Positions 48,184 through 56,651 of a stretch of 64,000 nucleotides of DNA are shown here, piece after piece; position 1 is the first letter of the stretch, and every line of letters starts with the position of its first letter. The stretch is from contig SBGP01000092.1 in NCBI GenBank assembly GCA_006226595.1, positions 1 to 64,000 of the forward strand, in the 5' to 3' direction. Position numbers and translations under genes: made by a program. This stretch comes from Deltaproteobacteria bacterium (GTDB lineage: Bacteria; Myxococcota_A; UBA796; GCA-2862545). The notes below the pieces were generated by a model, which was not told the DNA's origin, did not search any database, and saw nothing but the letters and a program-made list of their open reading frames with translations.

Positions 48184-48929
48184 GAGAGCAGCTCCGAGAT
48201 CGTGGCGGCGTTGAGCCAGGGCCAGTCGCGGCGCAGGGAGTCGCGCGCCAGGCCGAGAGCCGTCGCGTAACCCGCGCTCGCCGGCTCGTCGGGATCGAGC
48301 TCGAGCAGCTGGAGGTAGGTGGCGACCCGCGCCTCGCGCTCTGGCGTGTCGAGCGCATTCCAGCGCACCTCGACGAAGGTACGCACGCAGGCCAGCGACG
48401 CGCGCAGTGCGTGCTCGGCATCCTGGGTGGGCACGGCGAGCAGTCCGTCCGCCAGGGCATTCGCGCCGGGGCCGCCGAGCTCCTGGACCCGAGCGATCAG
48501 CGGAAGCAGGCGGTGCCCGCGCTGCGGGCGCTCCTCGATCACGCGACGCACCGCAGTGCCGGGCTTGCCGAGATGTCGCTTGGCCGCGCTGAGCGTGAGC
48601 GGCAGACGGCTCGCCTTCTTGCGGCGCGAGTCGGCGCAGCGCTCGAGCGCCGAGAGAATGGCGCCGACGCTCACGCCGCGATCGAGCCAGTCCTCCAGGA
48701 GCATGCCGTCGTTGGACGACAGGAACGGCGCGCCCCCACGCAGGCTGACCAGGTGGGCGCGAATCTCTTCGGCATCGCGCTGACGCCGCGTGAGGGGCGT
48801 CCCCGCCTCGCCTCCGGGCACTCCAGGTGCACGCTCGACTCGCGAGCCGTCACCGCCGTTCGTAAAAGCCCCGTTGTTCACCACTGCTCCGCGTTGCCCG
48901 GTCGACCCCGAGGCTCTATCATCCGCCAT
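48180..48929 (-). CDS. Unknown protein paired with the helicase-loader-like gene
   Basis: A 249-aa, mainly helical, Arg/Leu-rich soluble protein. The N-terminal ~55 residues are Gly/Ser/Glu-rich and likely disordered. A compact helical domain follows (LEDWLDRGVSVGAILSALERCADSRR region), resembling DnaD-like or primosomal helper domains, though no motif proves this. Start choice is uncertain: ATG 48929 is used; GTG 48881 has a better-spaced GGAG. Overlap with the ATPase gene (GTGA) suggests they act together. Confidence 0.55.
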   Translation of the reverse strand: MADDRASGSTGQRGAVVNNGAFTNGGDGSRVERAPGVPGGEAGTPLTRRQRDAEEIRAHLVSLRGGAPFLSSNDGMLLEDWLDRGVSVGAILSALERCADSRRKKASRLPLTLSAAKRHLGKPGTAVRRVIEERPQRGHRLLPLIARVQELGGPGANALADGLLAVPTQDAEHALRASLACVRTFVEVRWNALDTPEREARVATYLQLLELDPDEPASAGYATALGLARDSLRRDWPWLNAATISELLS

Positions 48930-48972
48930 CCGATCCGGCTCTTCAGCCCGGATGCGCATCGAGAGGACCCAC

Positions 48973-50085
48973 ATGAAGCGCCTGATCATCGCGCTGCTCC
49001 TGACCACCGCCCCGAGCGTCGCCCTCGCCCAGGACGGCGACGAGCTCGACGTCGACCTCCTCGACGGCGAGGAAGAGGACAGCTCCGACGACAAGAAGCG
49101 CCTCGACAGCGCCGACGACGTCGACTTCGAGTGGGACGAGTCCGAGGCGGACGAGACCGAGCTCGGCGAGGAACACAACGCCGAGGACCTGCTCGGCGGC
49201 GAGGGCCAGAACGAAGGCGGCGCCGACGACGGCAAGACCTACCAGAAGGCCAAGGAAGCCGTGGCCGACATGCCGCCGGACGAAGAGGTCATCTACTGGG
49301 AGCGTTACCTCGAGGTCTACCCCGACTCGACGTTCAAGGATCGCATCGACAAGCGCATCGCCGAGCTCATGGACGAGGTGTACGACGAGCGCGTGCCCAC
49401 CCGCGTCGGCGTCGATGCCGGCAGCTCGACCTTCAAGATCTCGCAGAGCCTCGAGGGCGAGTCGATCAAGCCGATGCAGCGCCTGCGCTTCGGCTTCGGA
49501 TGGGGCCTCCCGAACTACCTGCAGCTCATGGTCGACTACGAGCACAAGGTGCGCGACAACCTCTCGGTGCACGGCGGCATCCGCAACCGCTACACCGGCG
49601 CCAGCCTCGAGCTCGGCGCGCACTGGGCCTTCGTGCAGTCCGAGCGCACCCAGACTGTCGTCGCCCTGCTCGGCGACGCCCGCGTCAACGCCAACCCGGC
49701 GTACATCGCGCTCCGCCCGCAGCTCGCCTTCGGCAAGAAGTTCGGCGACAAGCTCGACCTCCAGGTGCAGCAGGGCGTCGAGCTCGAGGCGCGCAGCCCC
49801 GCTGGCCTGCGTCTCGTCGGCCTCGGCAACGTCAGCTACCGCATCAACGAGACCGTCGGTGCGTTCGTCGAGTCGAGCTACGAGATGAAGAACCTGACCT
49901 GGGCCGACGGCGGCGTGTTCGCATTCCAGGTCGTGAGCTTCGGCATCAAGTTCTACCCGAGCGGTGGCAGCATGAAGCAGGGGCAGATGGAGGCCATGCT
50001 CGGCGCCAGCGCGCCGGCTGCGGCCAACTACTGGGGCTACCACGTCGGCGCGATCGCCGGTCAGGGCAGCTACTACTTCGAGTAG
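48973..50085 (+). CDS. Outer-membrane beta-barrel protein
   Basis: A 370-aa exported protein. The signal peptide ends at VALA (about 19). An acidic, repeat-free linker (20-100) precedes a small helical segment (YWERYLEVYPDSTFKDR). From about 150, alternating aromatic beta strands end in YYFE, as in outer-membrane barrels. ATG 48973 has GAGAGGA upstream. Divergent from the replication-associated genes. It ends at a strong terminator. Confidence 0.8.
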   Translation: MKRLIIALLLTTAPSVALAQDGDELDVDLLDGEEEDSSDDKKRLDSADDVDFEWDESEADETELGEEHNAEDLLGGEGQNEGGADDGKTYQKAKEAVADMPPDEEVIYWERYLEVYPDSTFKDRIDKRIAELMDEVYDERVPTRVGVDAGSSTFKISQSLEGESIKPMQRLRFGFGWGLPNYLQLMVDYEHKVRDNLSVHGGIRNRYTGASLELGAHWAFVQSERTQTVVALLGDARVNANPAYIALRPQLAFGKKFGDKLDLQVQQGVELEARSPAGLRLVGLGNVSYRINETVGAFVESSYEMKNLTWADGGVFAFQVVSFGIKFYPSGGSMKQGQMEAMLGASAPAAANYWGYHVGAIAGQGSYYFE

Positions 50086-50124
50086 GTCCGTCGCCGGCTT
50101 CTCGGCGAAAAACTTTCAGCATTT

Positions 50125-50162
50125 CGTGCCCCCGATGCTTTTTTGCATCTGGGGCACGTTTT
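50125..50162 (+). terminator. Rho-independent terminator
   Basis: CGTGCCCCC-GATGC pairs with GCATC-TGGGGCACG around a TTTTTT loop (50125-50158), with TTTT following. This is the clearest intrinsic terminator in the window and ends the outer-membrane protein gene. Confidence 0.9.
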
Positions 50163-50168
50163 GTATGG

Positions 50169-50182
50169 CTATGATTTCATAG
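50169..50182 (+). promoter_or_regulatory. AT-rich palindrome upstream of the beta-propeller gene
   Basis: CTATGA-TT-TCATAG in an AT-rich patch unlike its GC-rich surroundings, 17 bp before ATG 50200. Likely a promoter-proximal operator for the lipoprotein pair 50200-52739. Confidence 0.4.
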
Positions 50183-50199
50183 CGACCAAGGCTTTTTCT

Positions 50200-51624
50200 A
50201 TGCGCATTCTGATCTCTCTGGCGTTGGTGCTGTGCGCCTGCAATGGCGGCAACGGCGGCAACGACGACGACACCGGCGGCAACCCATCCGCGACCGGCGA
50301 TGTTCGCCTCGATGGCGGTGACGCCCTCGGCAGCGACCCCGACTCCTACGACCTGCAGTTCTGTGCGAGCGGCGACACCCTCGCGGTCGCCTGGGTCGAC
50401 GACCGCAGCGGCACCCTCGACGTCTGGGTGAACGCATCGAGCGACGGCGGCGCCACCTGGCTCGCCGAACCCGTGAGCCCGAGCAACTCGAGCGGCGACG
50501 CCCACGACCCGAGCCTGGCGTGCAACGGCACCGACGTGTACCTCGCATGGGAGGACACCCGCGGCAGCGAGCTCGGCGATGACGGCGTGTGGTTCGCTCG
50601 GTCGAGCAACAGCGGTGCGAGCTGGGGCCAGCCCGTCGCGCTCACGGCCGACGCCGATACCGAGCACGACGCGAACAGCCCACACATCGCTGCCGATGGC
50701 CCCAACGTGCTGCTCGCCTGGGCCGCCAACCCGGGTGGCGGCTACGACATCTACGCCGCCGCGAGCCAGGATGGCGGTGTGAGCTTCGGCTCGCCCACCC
50801 GGGTCGAGAGCGACACGGCCGGCGCTTCGTACAGCGCGCGCCCCAAGGCCGCGATCGTCGACGCCGCGTCGTACGTCCTGTGGGAGGACCGCCGCACCGG
50901 CATCATGACCATCCGCGCGGCGAAGAGCACGGACGATGGCGTGTCCTTCGGCGCGGACGTGGCGGTGAGCAACGACGCCTCCGGCGATGCGTTGAACGTC
51001 GACGTCGCCACCGACGGCGATGCGACCTGGCTCACCTGGCACCAGGGACCGATCGGCGACCGCCTCGACGTGTTCGCGTCGTGGGCGGTGACCTCGGACA
51101 GCAGCTTCTCCACCCCGATGCGTATCAGCGGTGGCGACGTCGGCGAGCGTGACGATCTGCGTCCCCGCGTGGCGGCAGACGGCGGTGCGGTGCAGTTCGC
51201 CTGGTACTCCGAGAGCGGCGGCGGCTACCACGTGTTCGTACGCGGCACCGCGGACGGCGCGACCTTCTCCGAGCCCTTCCGGGTCGACAATGCCGAGGAC
51301 GCGGCGCGCTCCGAGCGGCCGGCCATCGGCGCTGGCGGAGGCGCCTTCGTCGTCGGCTGGGAAGACGACCGCGACAGCAGCGGGGGCGACACCCGCGAGC
51401 TGTACATGGCATCGACCAAGAATGACGGCGAGTACTGGGAGGACGAGTCCCGGATCGGGCGCGTCGCCCGTGGCATCGCCGTCGCGAGTGACCTTCAGAT
51501 CGCGACCGACGGCACCTACGCCTACGCCGCCTGGATCGACAACCGCCTCGGCACCGCCGACGTGTACTTCACCGCGAACGATGTCCCCGAAGCTCCAACC
51601 CCCGACACCGGAGGTGCCCGATGA
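50200..51624 (+). CDS. Sialidase-like beta-propeller lipoprotein
   Basis: A 474-aa secreted lipoprotein (signal LALVLCAC, Cys14, lipobox). The mature protein is built of repeated BNR/Asp-box-like blades (SSDGGATW, SSNSGASW, SQDGGVSF, STDDGVSF, TADGATF) typical of exo-sialidase and related beta-propellers. The catalytic Arg triad cannot be verified, so a binding or structural role is equally likely. Weak AAGG nine bases before the ATG. The stop overlaps the vWA gene (ATGA). Confidence 0.82.
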   Translation: MRILISLALVLCACNGGNGGNDDDTGGNPSATGDVRLDGGDALGSDPDSYDLQFCASGDTLAVAWVDDRSGTLDVWVNASSDGGATWLAEPVSPSNSSGDAHDPSLACNGTDVYLAWEDTRGSELGDDGVWFARSSNSGASWGQPVALTADADTEHDANSPHIAADGPNVLLAWAANPGGGYDIYAAASQDGGVSFGSPTRVESDTAGASYSARPKAAIVDAASYVLWEDRRTGIMTIRAAKSTDDGVSFGADVAVSNDASGDALNVDVATDGDATWLTWHQGPIGDRLDVFASWAVTSDSSFSTPMRISGGDVGERDDLRPRVAADGGAVQFAWYSESGGGYHVFVRGTADGATFSEPFRVDNAEDAARSERPAIGAGGGAFVVGWEDDRDSSGGDTRELYMASTKNDGEYWEDESRIGRVARGIAVASDLQIATDGTYAYAAWIDNRLGTADVYFTANDVPEAPTPDTGGAR

Positions 51625-52739
51625 GGTACTCGCTTCCCCTGCTGCTGATCCTCGCCGCGTGCAGTGAGAACAACATCGGCGGATCCACGGATCCGGTCGC
51701 TGGCGTCGATACGGGAGAGGACACGTCGGTCGACGGCAACGAGCAGACCTATCCGGACACGGGTCAGGGCAACTACACCCGCCCCGAGGAGCCGGTCGAC
51801 ACCGACACCGGTTTCGAGGACACCTCATCTCCGACGCCGCGCGAAGAGACCGACACCGTCGACAGCACCACGCAGCCGGCCGAGTTCGCGGTCGACGTCC
51901 TGTTCGTCGTCGACAACAGCTGCTCGATGCAGGACGAGCAGAACTCGCTCACGTCGAACTTCCCGACGTTCATTGACGCGTTCCTCGGCATGGACGGGCT
52001 GAACTACCACGTTGGCGTCGTGTCCACGGACATGGACGACAACAACCACTCCGGTCGTCTGCGCGAGGCCAACGGCGTGCGGTGGCTCGAGCAGAACACG
52101 CCCGATCCCTACGGCACGTTCAACTCGATGGCGCTGCTCGGTACCAACGGCTCCGGCGACGAGAAGGGCAACCTCGCGATGTACGCGGCCCTCACCGAGC
52201 CGCTGCTCTCCGGGTACAACGCGGGCTTCCTGCGCCCCGAAGCGGCGCTCGCGGTCGTCATCATCTCGGACGAGAACGACGACTCGAACATCGACAACCC
52301 CGGCATCAGCCCCTCGGAAGCCATCACCTTCCTCCAGGGCATCAAGCCGGACCCGGCCATGGTCAGCTATTCGACCATCGTCGGCGAGCTGCCGAACGGC
52401 TGCGCGACCACGGACGAGCCGGGCATCGGCTACCACGAAGTCCGCGACGCGATCGGCGGCATCAACGCCTCGATCTGCAGCGCGAACTGGGCGCAGGTCC
52501 TCGACGACCTCGCCGAGAACGCTGCCTCGCTGCGTCGCGAGTTCTTCCTCGACGACCTCCCGGTGCCGAGCAGCATCCAGGTGTGGGTCATCGAGCAGGA
52601 CGGCACCCGCGTCGACCTCGTGAACGGCCAGGACTTCACGTACAACGCGCAGCGCAACAGCGTGCAGCTCACGAACTACACGCCGCCGCCGTACGCCGAG
52701 ATCTTCGTCGCCTACGACAAGCTGTTCGGCACGAACTAG
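51621..52739 (+). CDS. vWA-domain lipoprotein
   Basis: A 372-aa secreted lipoprotein (signal LLLILAAC, Cys14). A Thr/Asp/Glu-rich linker (20-90) precedes a von Willebrand A-like domain whose MIDAS motif is DNSCS (DxSxS) near residue 100; a VVIISDENDD strand follows. The C-terminal ~60 residues are a separate beta-rich domain. ATGA overlap with the beta-propeller gene suggests a surface complex. Confidence 0.82.
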   Translation: MRYSLPLLLILAACSENNIGGSTDPVAGVDTGEDTSVDGNEQTYPDTGQGNYTRPEEPVDTDTGFEDTSSPTPREETDTVDSTTQPAEFAVDVLFVVDNSCSMQDEQNSLTSNFPTFIDAFLGMDGLNYHVGVVSTDMDDNNHSGRLREANGVRWLEQNTPDPYGTFNSMALLGTNGSGDEKGNLAMYAALTEPLLSGYNAGFLRPEAALAVVIISDENDDSNIDNPGISPSEAITFLQGIKPDPAMVSYSTIVGELPNGCATTDEPGIGYHEVRDAIGGINASICSANWAQVLDDLAENAASLRREFFLDDLPVPSSIQVWVIEQDGTRVDLVNGQDFTYNAQRNSVQLTNYTPPPYAEIFVAYDKLFGTN

Positions 52740-52757
52740 CGCCGGTTCCGCTGGCGG

Positions 52758-52773
52758 GGCCCGTTCGCGGGCC
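52758..52773. terminator. Hairpin between convergent genes
   Basis: GGCCCG-TTCG-CGGGCC, a stable tetraloop hairpin, lies between the convergent vWA and amidotransferase genes. No T run; it may act on both strands. Confidence 0.55.
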
Positions 52774-52781
52774 TCGCGCCG

Positions 52782-53507
52782 CTAGTACTCGCCGCGCACC
52801 AGGCGAGCGAGCACGTCCCCGACCTCGGGGGTCTCGGGGCGACTGCGCAGGTCCTCGAGCACCTCGTCAGCGCTGCGCTCGGTCCCGAGGTAGCCGGCCC
52901 GGTAGTGCTCGAAGCGCTCGATGGTGTGGTGCTTGCGCAGCTCCGGGTGGAACTGGCTCGCCCAGAACGGCGCGCCGTCGACCTTGAAGGCCTGGGCCTC
53001 GACGTTGTCCCCGCGCACGAGCAGGGTCACACCCTCCGGCAGCCCGACCACGTGGTCCTTGTGGCCCTGCTGCGCGTAGAACCGCGGCGGAAGGGGGCCG
53101 AAGATCGGATCGGACACACCCGCCGTGGTCAGATCGAGCGGCGTACCGCCCATCTCCTTGCGCTTCTCGTCCTGGATGACCTTGCCGCCCATGGCGCGCG
53201 CGAGGCCCTGGAAGCCGAAGCAGCTCGCGTAGGACGGCACCTGCCACTCGACGGCGTCGAGCAGCCCGCCGAGCATGTCCGCGATCCACGGGTGCGGGTC
53301 GAGCACCGAGTACGCACCGCTGCCACCGAAGAACACGGCATCGACGCTGCGGGCCTCTTCACGCGTGACCCGCCCGTCCTGCATGAAGTGCATCCGGATG
53401 TGGTCGACGTCGAGACGCGCCGCCTCGGCGAAGCAGCGCCGCTCGTGCGCGGCCATCGCGTCGTGCGGATCCCGAAGGCTGACGAGCAGGGCTCGCGGCT
53501 GGCTCAC
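52782..53507 (-). CDS. Stand-alone class I glutamine amidotransferase
   Basis: A 241-aa GATase1 protein with a complete triad: Cys96 in YASCFGFQG, His187 and Glu189 in QFHPEL. It resembles stand-alone GMP-synthase-like amidotransferases. GTG 53507 has AGGGGT seven bases upstream and fixes the start over a longer frame. No synthetase partner adjoins it, so the acceptor of ammonia, or a gamma-glutamyl hydrolase role, is unknown. Confidence 0.85.
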   Translation of the reverse strand: MSQPRALLVSLRDPHDAMAAHERRCFAEAARLDVDHIRMHFMQDGRVTREEARSVDAVFFGGSGAYSVLDPHPWIADMLGGLLDAVEWQVPSYASCFGFQGLARAMGGKVIQDEKRKEMGGTPLDLTTAGVSDPIFGPLPPRFYAQQGHKDHVVGLPEGVTLLVRGDNVEAQAFKVDGAPFWASQFHPELRKHHTIERFEHYRAGYLGTERSADEVLEDLRSRPETPEVGDVLARLVRGEY

Positions 53508-53590
53508 TGGGCACCCCTGGGTGGCGCGACACGCGCCGGGCCGAGCCGGACGAACACGCCGGCTGGTGACGCTTCTTAGCGCGCCTGGGG

Positions 53591-54979
53591 TCAGTCGACG
53601 ATGCGCAGGGCTCCGAGCTGCTGCGCCCGCGCCAGGAAGCGCTCCATCACGCCGTCGTAGTCGTCGCGACGATCGTGCGGGTGGCCGAGCTGCAGCGCGT
53701 CGAGCGCGGCCTCGGCTTCGGGCTGGCCCAGCGTGTTGCGCGAGCGCGCGGCATCGCACTGGGCACGGATCTCGTCGCTGGTCATCTCGATGACCGGGAG
53801 CTCTGCCGGCGGGTAGGGCTCGCCCGTCGCCATGCGCTCCTCGTCGAGCAGCGAAGACAGGTCGTTGGCGTTCGCATCCCGCGTGGTGAGCGGATCGACG
53901 CCAAACAGACGCTCGATCTCGGCCAGCGCACTGCAGTGCTCGAACTGGACGTCGCTCACGTGGCCAGGGCGCACCCACGGGCCACACACGATGGCGGGCA
54001 CCCGGGCGCCGAGCTGATCGAAGCCCTGGCTGGCCCGGTCGTCGGCGACCGTCGGGGGCGGCTCGTGGTCGAAGAAGCCGCCGTGCTCGTCGTAGTAGAA
54101 GACGATCAGCGTCTTGTCCCACTGCGGGGAGTTGGCGACGGCGTTGTGCACCGAGGCCATGAACACCTGACCGAGGAGCGAGTGCGCCGGGGGATGGTCG
54201 TCGGCGAGTCCGTAGGCCGGCTCGACCCAGGACACCGACGGCAGCGTGCCGTCCTCGCACGCGTCGAAGAAGTCCTCGAGGGTGTAGATCTCGTCGCGCT
54301 GACGCAGGTTCCGGAAGAACAACGTGAGCATGGACGCGACCGCGGGGTACGCCCCCCACGTGATCCCCGAGGCGTCGAGGCGCTCGAAGATGGTCTCGAT
54401 CGGGAAGTTCAGCGACTCGCCGGGCGGGTAGTCGTTGCCGGTCATGCCCGCACTGTCGGCAGCCACCGCGTACAGGCGGTTCGGCCACGTGCTCGTCATC
54501 AGGCTCGAGAACCACGCCGCGCAGGTCGCGTACGCGTCGGACATCGCGTAGCTCGCCGGCAGATCTTCACGCCCCAGCCAGGCCATGCACAGGCTCGGGT
54601 CGACGTTCGGAAAGCGGTTCAAATAGGTCGAGACGAAGCCGCTCATCTCCCCGTCCGCGTACTGAGCGTGCGAGCTGCTCCAGCTGTGCGGCGGGTCGGG
54701 CAGACAGTTCTCTTCGGGCAGCATGCGGCGGATGGGCACGTCTCCGCCATCGGGGTGCGGGTTGGACATGCCGTCCTGGAGCCCGTTGATGTCGTCGCGA
54801 CCCTCGACCAGCGACAACGATCCGAGCATGTGGTCGAAGGTCCGGTTCTCCATCATCACGAGCACCACGTGCTCGATGGTTCCCGGCTCTAGGGGCTCCT
54901 CGGGCTTGCAGCCCGCCAGTGCGCCCGAGGCCGTGGCAGCCCCGAGACCCTTGAGCACCTCTCGGCGATTGAGCCCCAT
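53591..54979 (-). CDS. Tat-exported phosphoesterase (phospholipase C/AcpA family)
   Basis: A 462-aa exported enzyme. The twin-arginine signal NRREVLKGLGAATASGALAGC also ends in a lipobox-like AGC, so a Tat lipoprotein is possible. The phosphoesterase PF04185 signature is MMENRTFDHMLGS at 42-54; STWPNRLY and YYDEHGGFFDHEPPP (about 287-301) supply metal ligands. Relatives hydrolyse phosphatidylcholine, phosphatidylinositol or phosphate monoesters; the substrate is not determined. Confidence 0.9.
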   Translation of the reverse strand: MGLNRREVLKGLGAATASGALAGCKPEEPLEPGTIEHVVLVMMENRTFDHMLGSLSLVEGRDDINGLQDGMSNPHPDGGDVPIRRMLPEENCLPDPPHSWSSSHAQYADGEMSGFVSTYLNRFPNVDPSLCMAWLGREDLPASYAMSDAYATCAAWFSSLMTSTWPNRLYAVAADSAGMTGNDYPPGESLNFPIETIFERLDASGITWGAYPAVASMLTLFFRNLRQRDEIYTLEDFFDACEDGTLPSVSWVEPAYGLADDHPPAHSLLGQVFMASVHNAVANSPQWDKTLIVFYYDEHGGFFDHEPPPTVADDRASQGFDQLGARVPAIVCGPWVRPGHVSDVQFEHCSALAEIERLFGVDPLTTRDANANDLSSLLDEERMATGEPYPPAELPVIEMTSDEIRAQCDAARSRNTLGQPEAEAALDALQLGHPHDRRDDYDGVMERFLARAQQLGALRIVD

Positions 54980-54987
54980 CTTCCCCC

Positions 54988-56142
54988 CTATTCCGCGATG
55001 ACCGCCTGTCCGAAGACGACCCGGTTCAAGGGGTAACGTCCATGGAGGATGGTCAGGCGACGAAGCAGTGCCGGAATGGCATCGAAGGAGGCCCGGCCCA
55101 GGTCGAAGGTGTACGTCACCGTGCGCTCGCCGACCGGGTCGGGGTCGGTCACGTAGTGGAAGCGACCGGTCTCGGCGTCGCCGAACTCGCCGTTGTAGCC
55201 AGCGAGGTACCAGTCGCCGATCACGTCGTCGAGCGCGGCGAGCGCCTCGTCACTGCGATCCGCGAACTCGAACATCAGCGTCAGCCAGTGCCACGGGCAC
55301 ACGCTGGACACGCCGACCTCGAAGTCCCAGCCGCTCCACGGGAACACGACCTGGGCCTGGGCCAGCGGCTCGAGGCCGTTGAGCGCCACGATCATCGGCT
55401 CGCGCTCGGAGTAGACCGAGCCGACCTCGCCGTTCGTCGGGTTCACGAGATCGACGCGGATGAGGGCGTATGGACGCGCGCCTTCGGGCAGGTAGGGGCG
55501 GACCTCGCCGTCGTCCCCGCGCGCCATGCGCGAGGCCTCGGCGTACCAGCCCTCGGACACGGGGCCGGCGGTGACCTCGTCGAAGTAGCTCTTGTAGCTG
55601 CCCTGGTGGGCCTCGAGGAAGATCTTGCCCTCGTGCTCGGCATCTTCGTAGGCGCGAACGGCTCCGGTGAGCGCAAAGGCCGCGAGCTTCTGCTCGGCTC
55701 CGAGCGACTCGATGGCGGCCAGCTTGTCGTAGGCGCCCAGGGCCTCGGCGATGCGCCCGGTGGCGAACAGCAGCTGACCGAGCAGGATGCGCGGGTTGAC
55801 CTCGTCGGGCCAGCGCTCGATGGTGCCCTCGAGGATCTGGATCGAGTCCTTCGGGCGGTCCGCGAGGCGGTACGCAAGCGCGAGGTTCTCGCGGAAGTCG
55901 CGCTTGGCGGCCTGGTGATCCGGGTGGTCGTAGGGCTCGGAGAGCTCCACGGCCCGCTCGAGGCGCGGCAGCGCGCTGCCGACCTCGCCGCGCTGCAGGT
56001 AGGCCATGCCGAGGGCGTGGTTGAGGTCCGGACGGCTGTCATCCAGGTCCAGTGCGGCGCTGAACGCGGTGATCGCGTCCTCGATGCGCTGTTCCTGGAG
56101 TGCCTGGATGCCCGCGCGGGCGTGCTCGTCGAGTGTGCTCAT
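54988..56142 (-). CDS. TPR-repeat protein
   Basis: A 384-aa soluble protein. Residues 1-175 are four to five TPR-like helical pairs (AGIQALQEQRIEDAITAF; ALGMAYLQRGEVGSAL; LLFATGRIAEALGAY). The C-terminal ~200 residues form an unrecognised alpha/beta domain with several Trp and Tyr. No export signal. ATG 56142 has AGGGG upstream. Its stop is 8 nt before the phosphoesterase ATG, so the two are probably co-transcribed. Confidence 0.7.
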   Translation of the reverse strand: MSTLDEHARAGIQALQEQRIEDAITAFSAALDLDDSRPDLNHALGMAYLQRGEVGSALPRLERAVELSEPYDHPDHQAAKRDFRENLALAYRLADRPKDSIQILEGTIERWPDEVNPRILLGQLLFATGRIAEALGAYDKLAAIESLGAEQKLAAFALTGAVRAYEDAEHEGKIFLEAHQGSYKSYFDEVTAGPVSEGWYAEASRMARGDDGEVRPYLPEGARPYALIRVDLVNPTNGEVGSVYSEREPMIVALNGLEPLAQAQVVFPWSGWDFEVGVSSVCPWHWLTLMFEFADRSDEALAALDDVIGDWYLAGYNGEFGDAETGRFHYVTDPDPVGERTVTYTFDLGRASFDAIPALLRRLTILHGRYPLNRVVFGQAVIAE

Positions 56143-56235
56143 GTCTCCCCTGGGGGCTAGCCGTGGACGGAATCCTACTCGACGTGGGCATCCGGATCGA
56201 GGTGCCACCTCGACTGCGCACCCCGAAACGACGAG

Positions 56236-56263
56236 AGGGCCTCGGGAGAAGTCCCGAAGCCCT
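56236..56263. terminator. Hairpin downstream of the 61-aa gene
   Basis: AGGGC-C-TCGGGA pairs with TCCCGA-A-GCCCT (11 bp, one mismatch, 4-nt loop) between the small gene and the TPR gene. No T tract. Confidence 0.5.
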
Positions 56264-56305
56264 CGTCTGGCACCTCCGACGCGCAGCCGCCGGTGTGCGT
56301 GAGGA

Positions 56306-56491
56306 TCAGTCCTGCGGACGCGGATCCTTCATGTCGTCGGTGACGAGATCGAGGAGCGTGGCGGAGAGCTCGATGATCTGCTCGTGCGAGAAGCCCTCGG
56401 ACCGAAGCTGACGGTAGAAGGACTTGGCCACCACGCGGTTGCGGTGGGCGATGAGCTGGGGCGTAGCGGGAGATGCAGTCGGTGCGACCAT
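56306..56491 (-). CDS. 61-aa helical small protein
   Basis: A short soluble protein with a disordered first 15 residues and a helix-loop-helix segment (AKSFYRQLRSEGFSHEQI, ELSATLLDLVTDDM). ATG 56491 has GGAGG six bases upstream; a longer 131-aa frame is rejected for lack of a ribosome site. It looks like a conserved small protein of unknown function. A hairpin follows at 56236-56263. Confidence 0.65.
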   Translation of the reverse strand: MVAPTASPATPQLIAHRNRVVAKSFYRQLRSEGFSHEQIIELSATLLDLVTDDMKDPRPQD

Positions 56492-56624
56492 CAGGAACCT
56501 CCAAAGGGGGGATACCCGGAGGGCATGCAATCGTCGTGCCACCCTCATGCCAACGGTGCAATGCGGGTTTACGGCGATTTTCGGCGGATACCGCGTCGCT
56601 CGCTTCGCGCCTGAGCCGTCCAAA

Positions 56625-56644
56625 GTGCGAAATGCGTTTCGCAC
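56625..56644 (-). terminator. Terminator of the endonuclease-I lipoprotein gene
   Basis: A perfect GTGCGAAA/TTTCGCAC stem with a 4-nt loop, 8 nt past the stop on the minus strand, followed by TTTGG. A credible weak intrinsic terminator. Confidence 0.6.
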
Positions 56645-56651
56645 TACGGGG

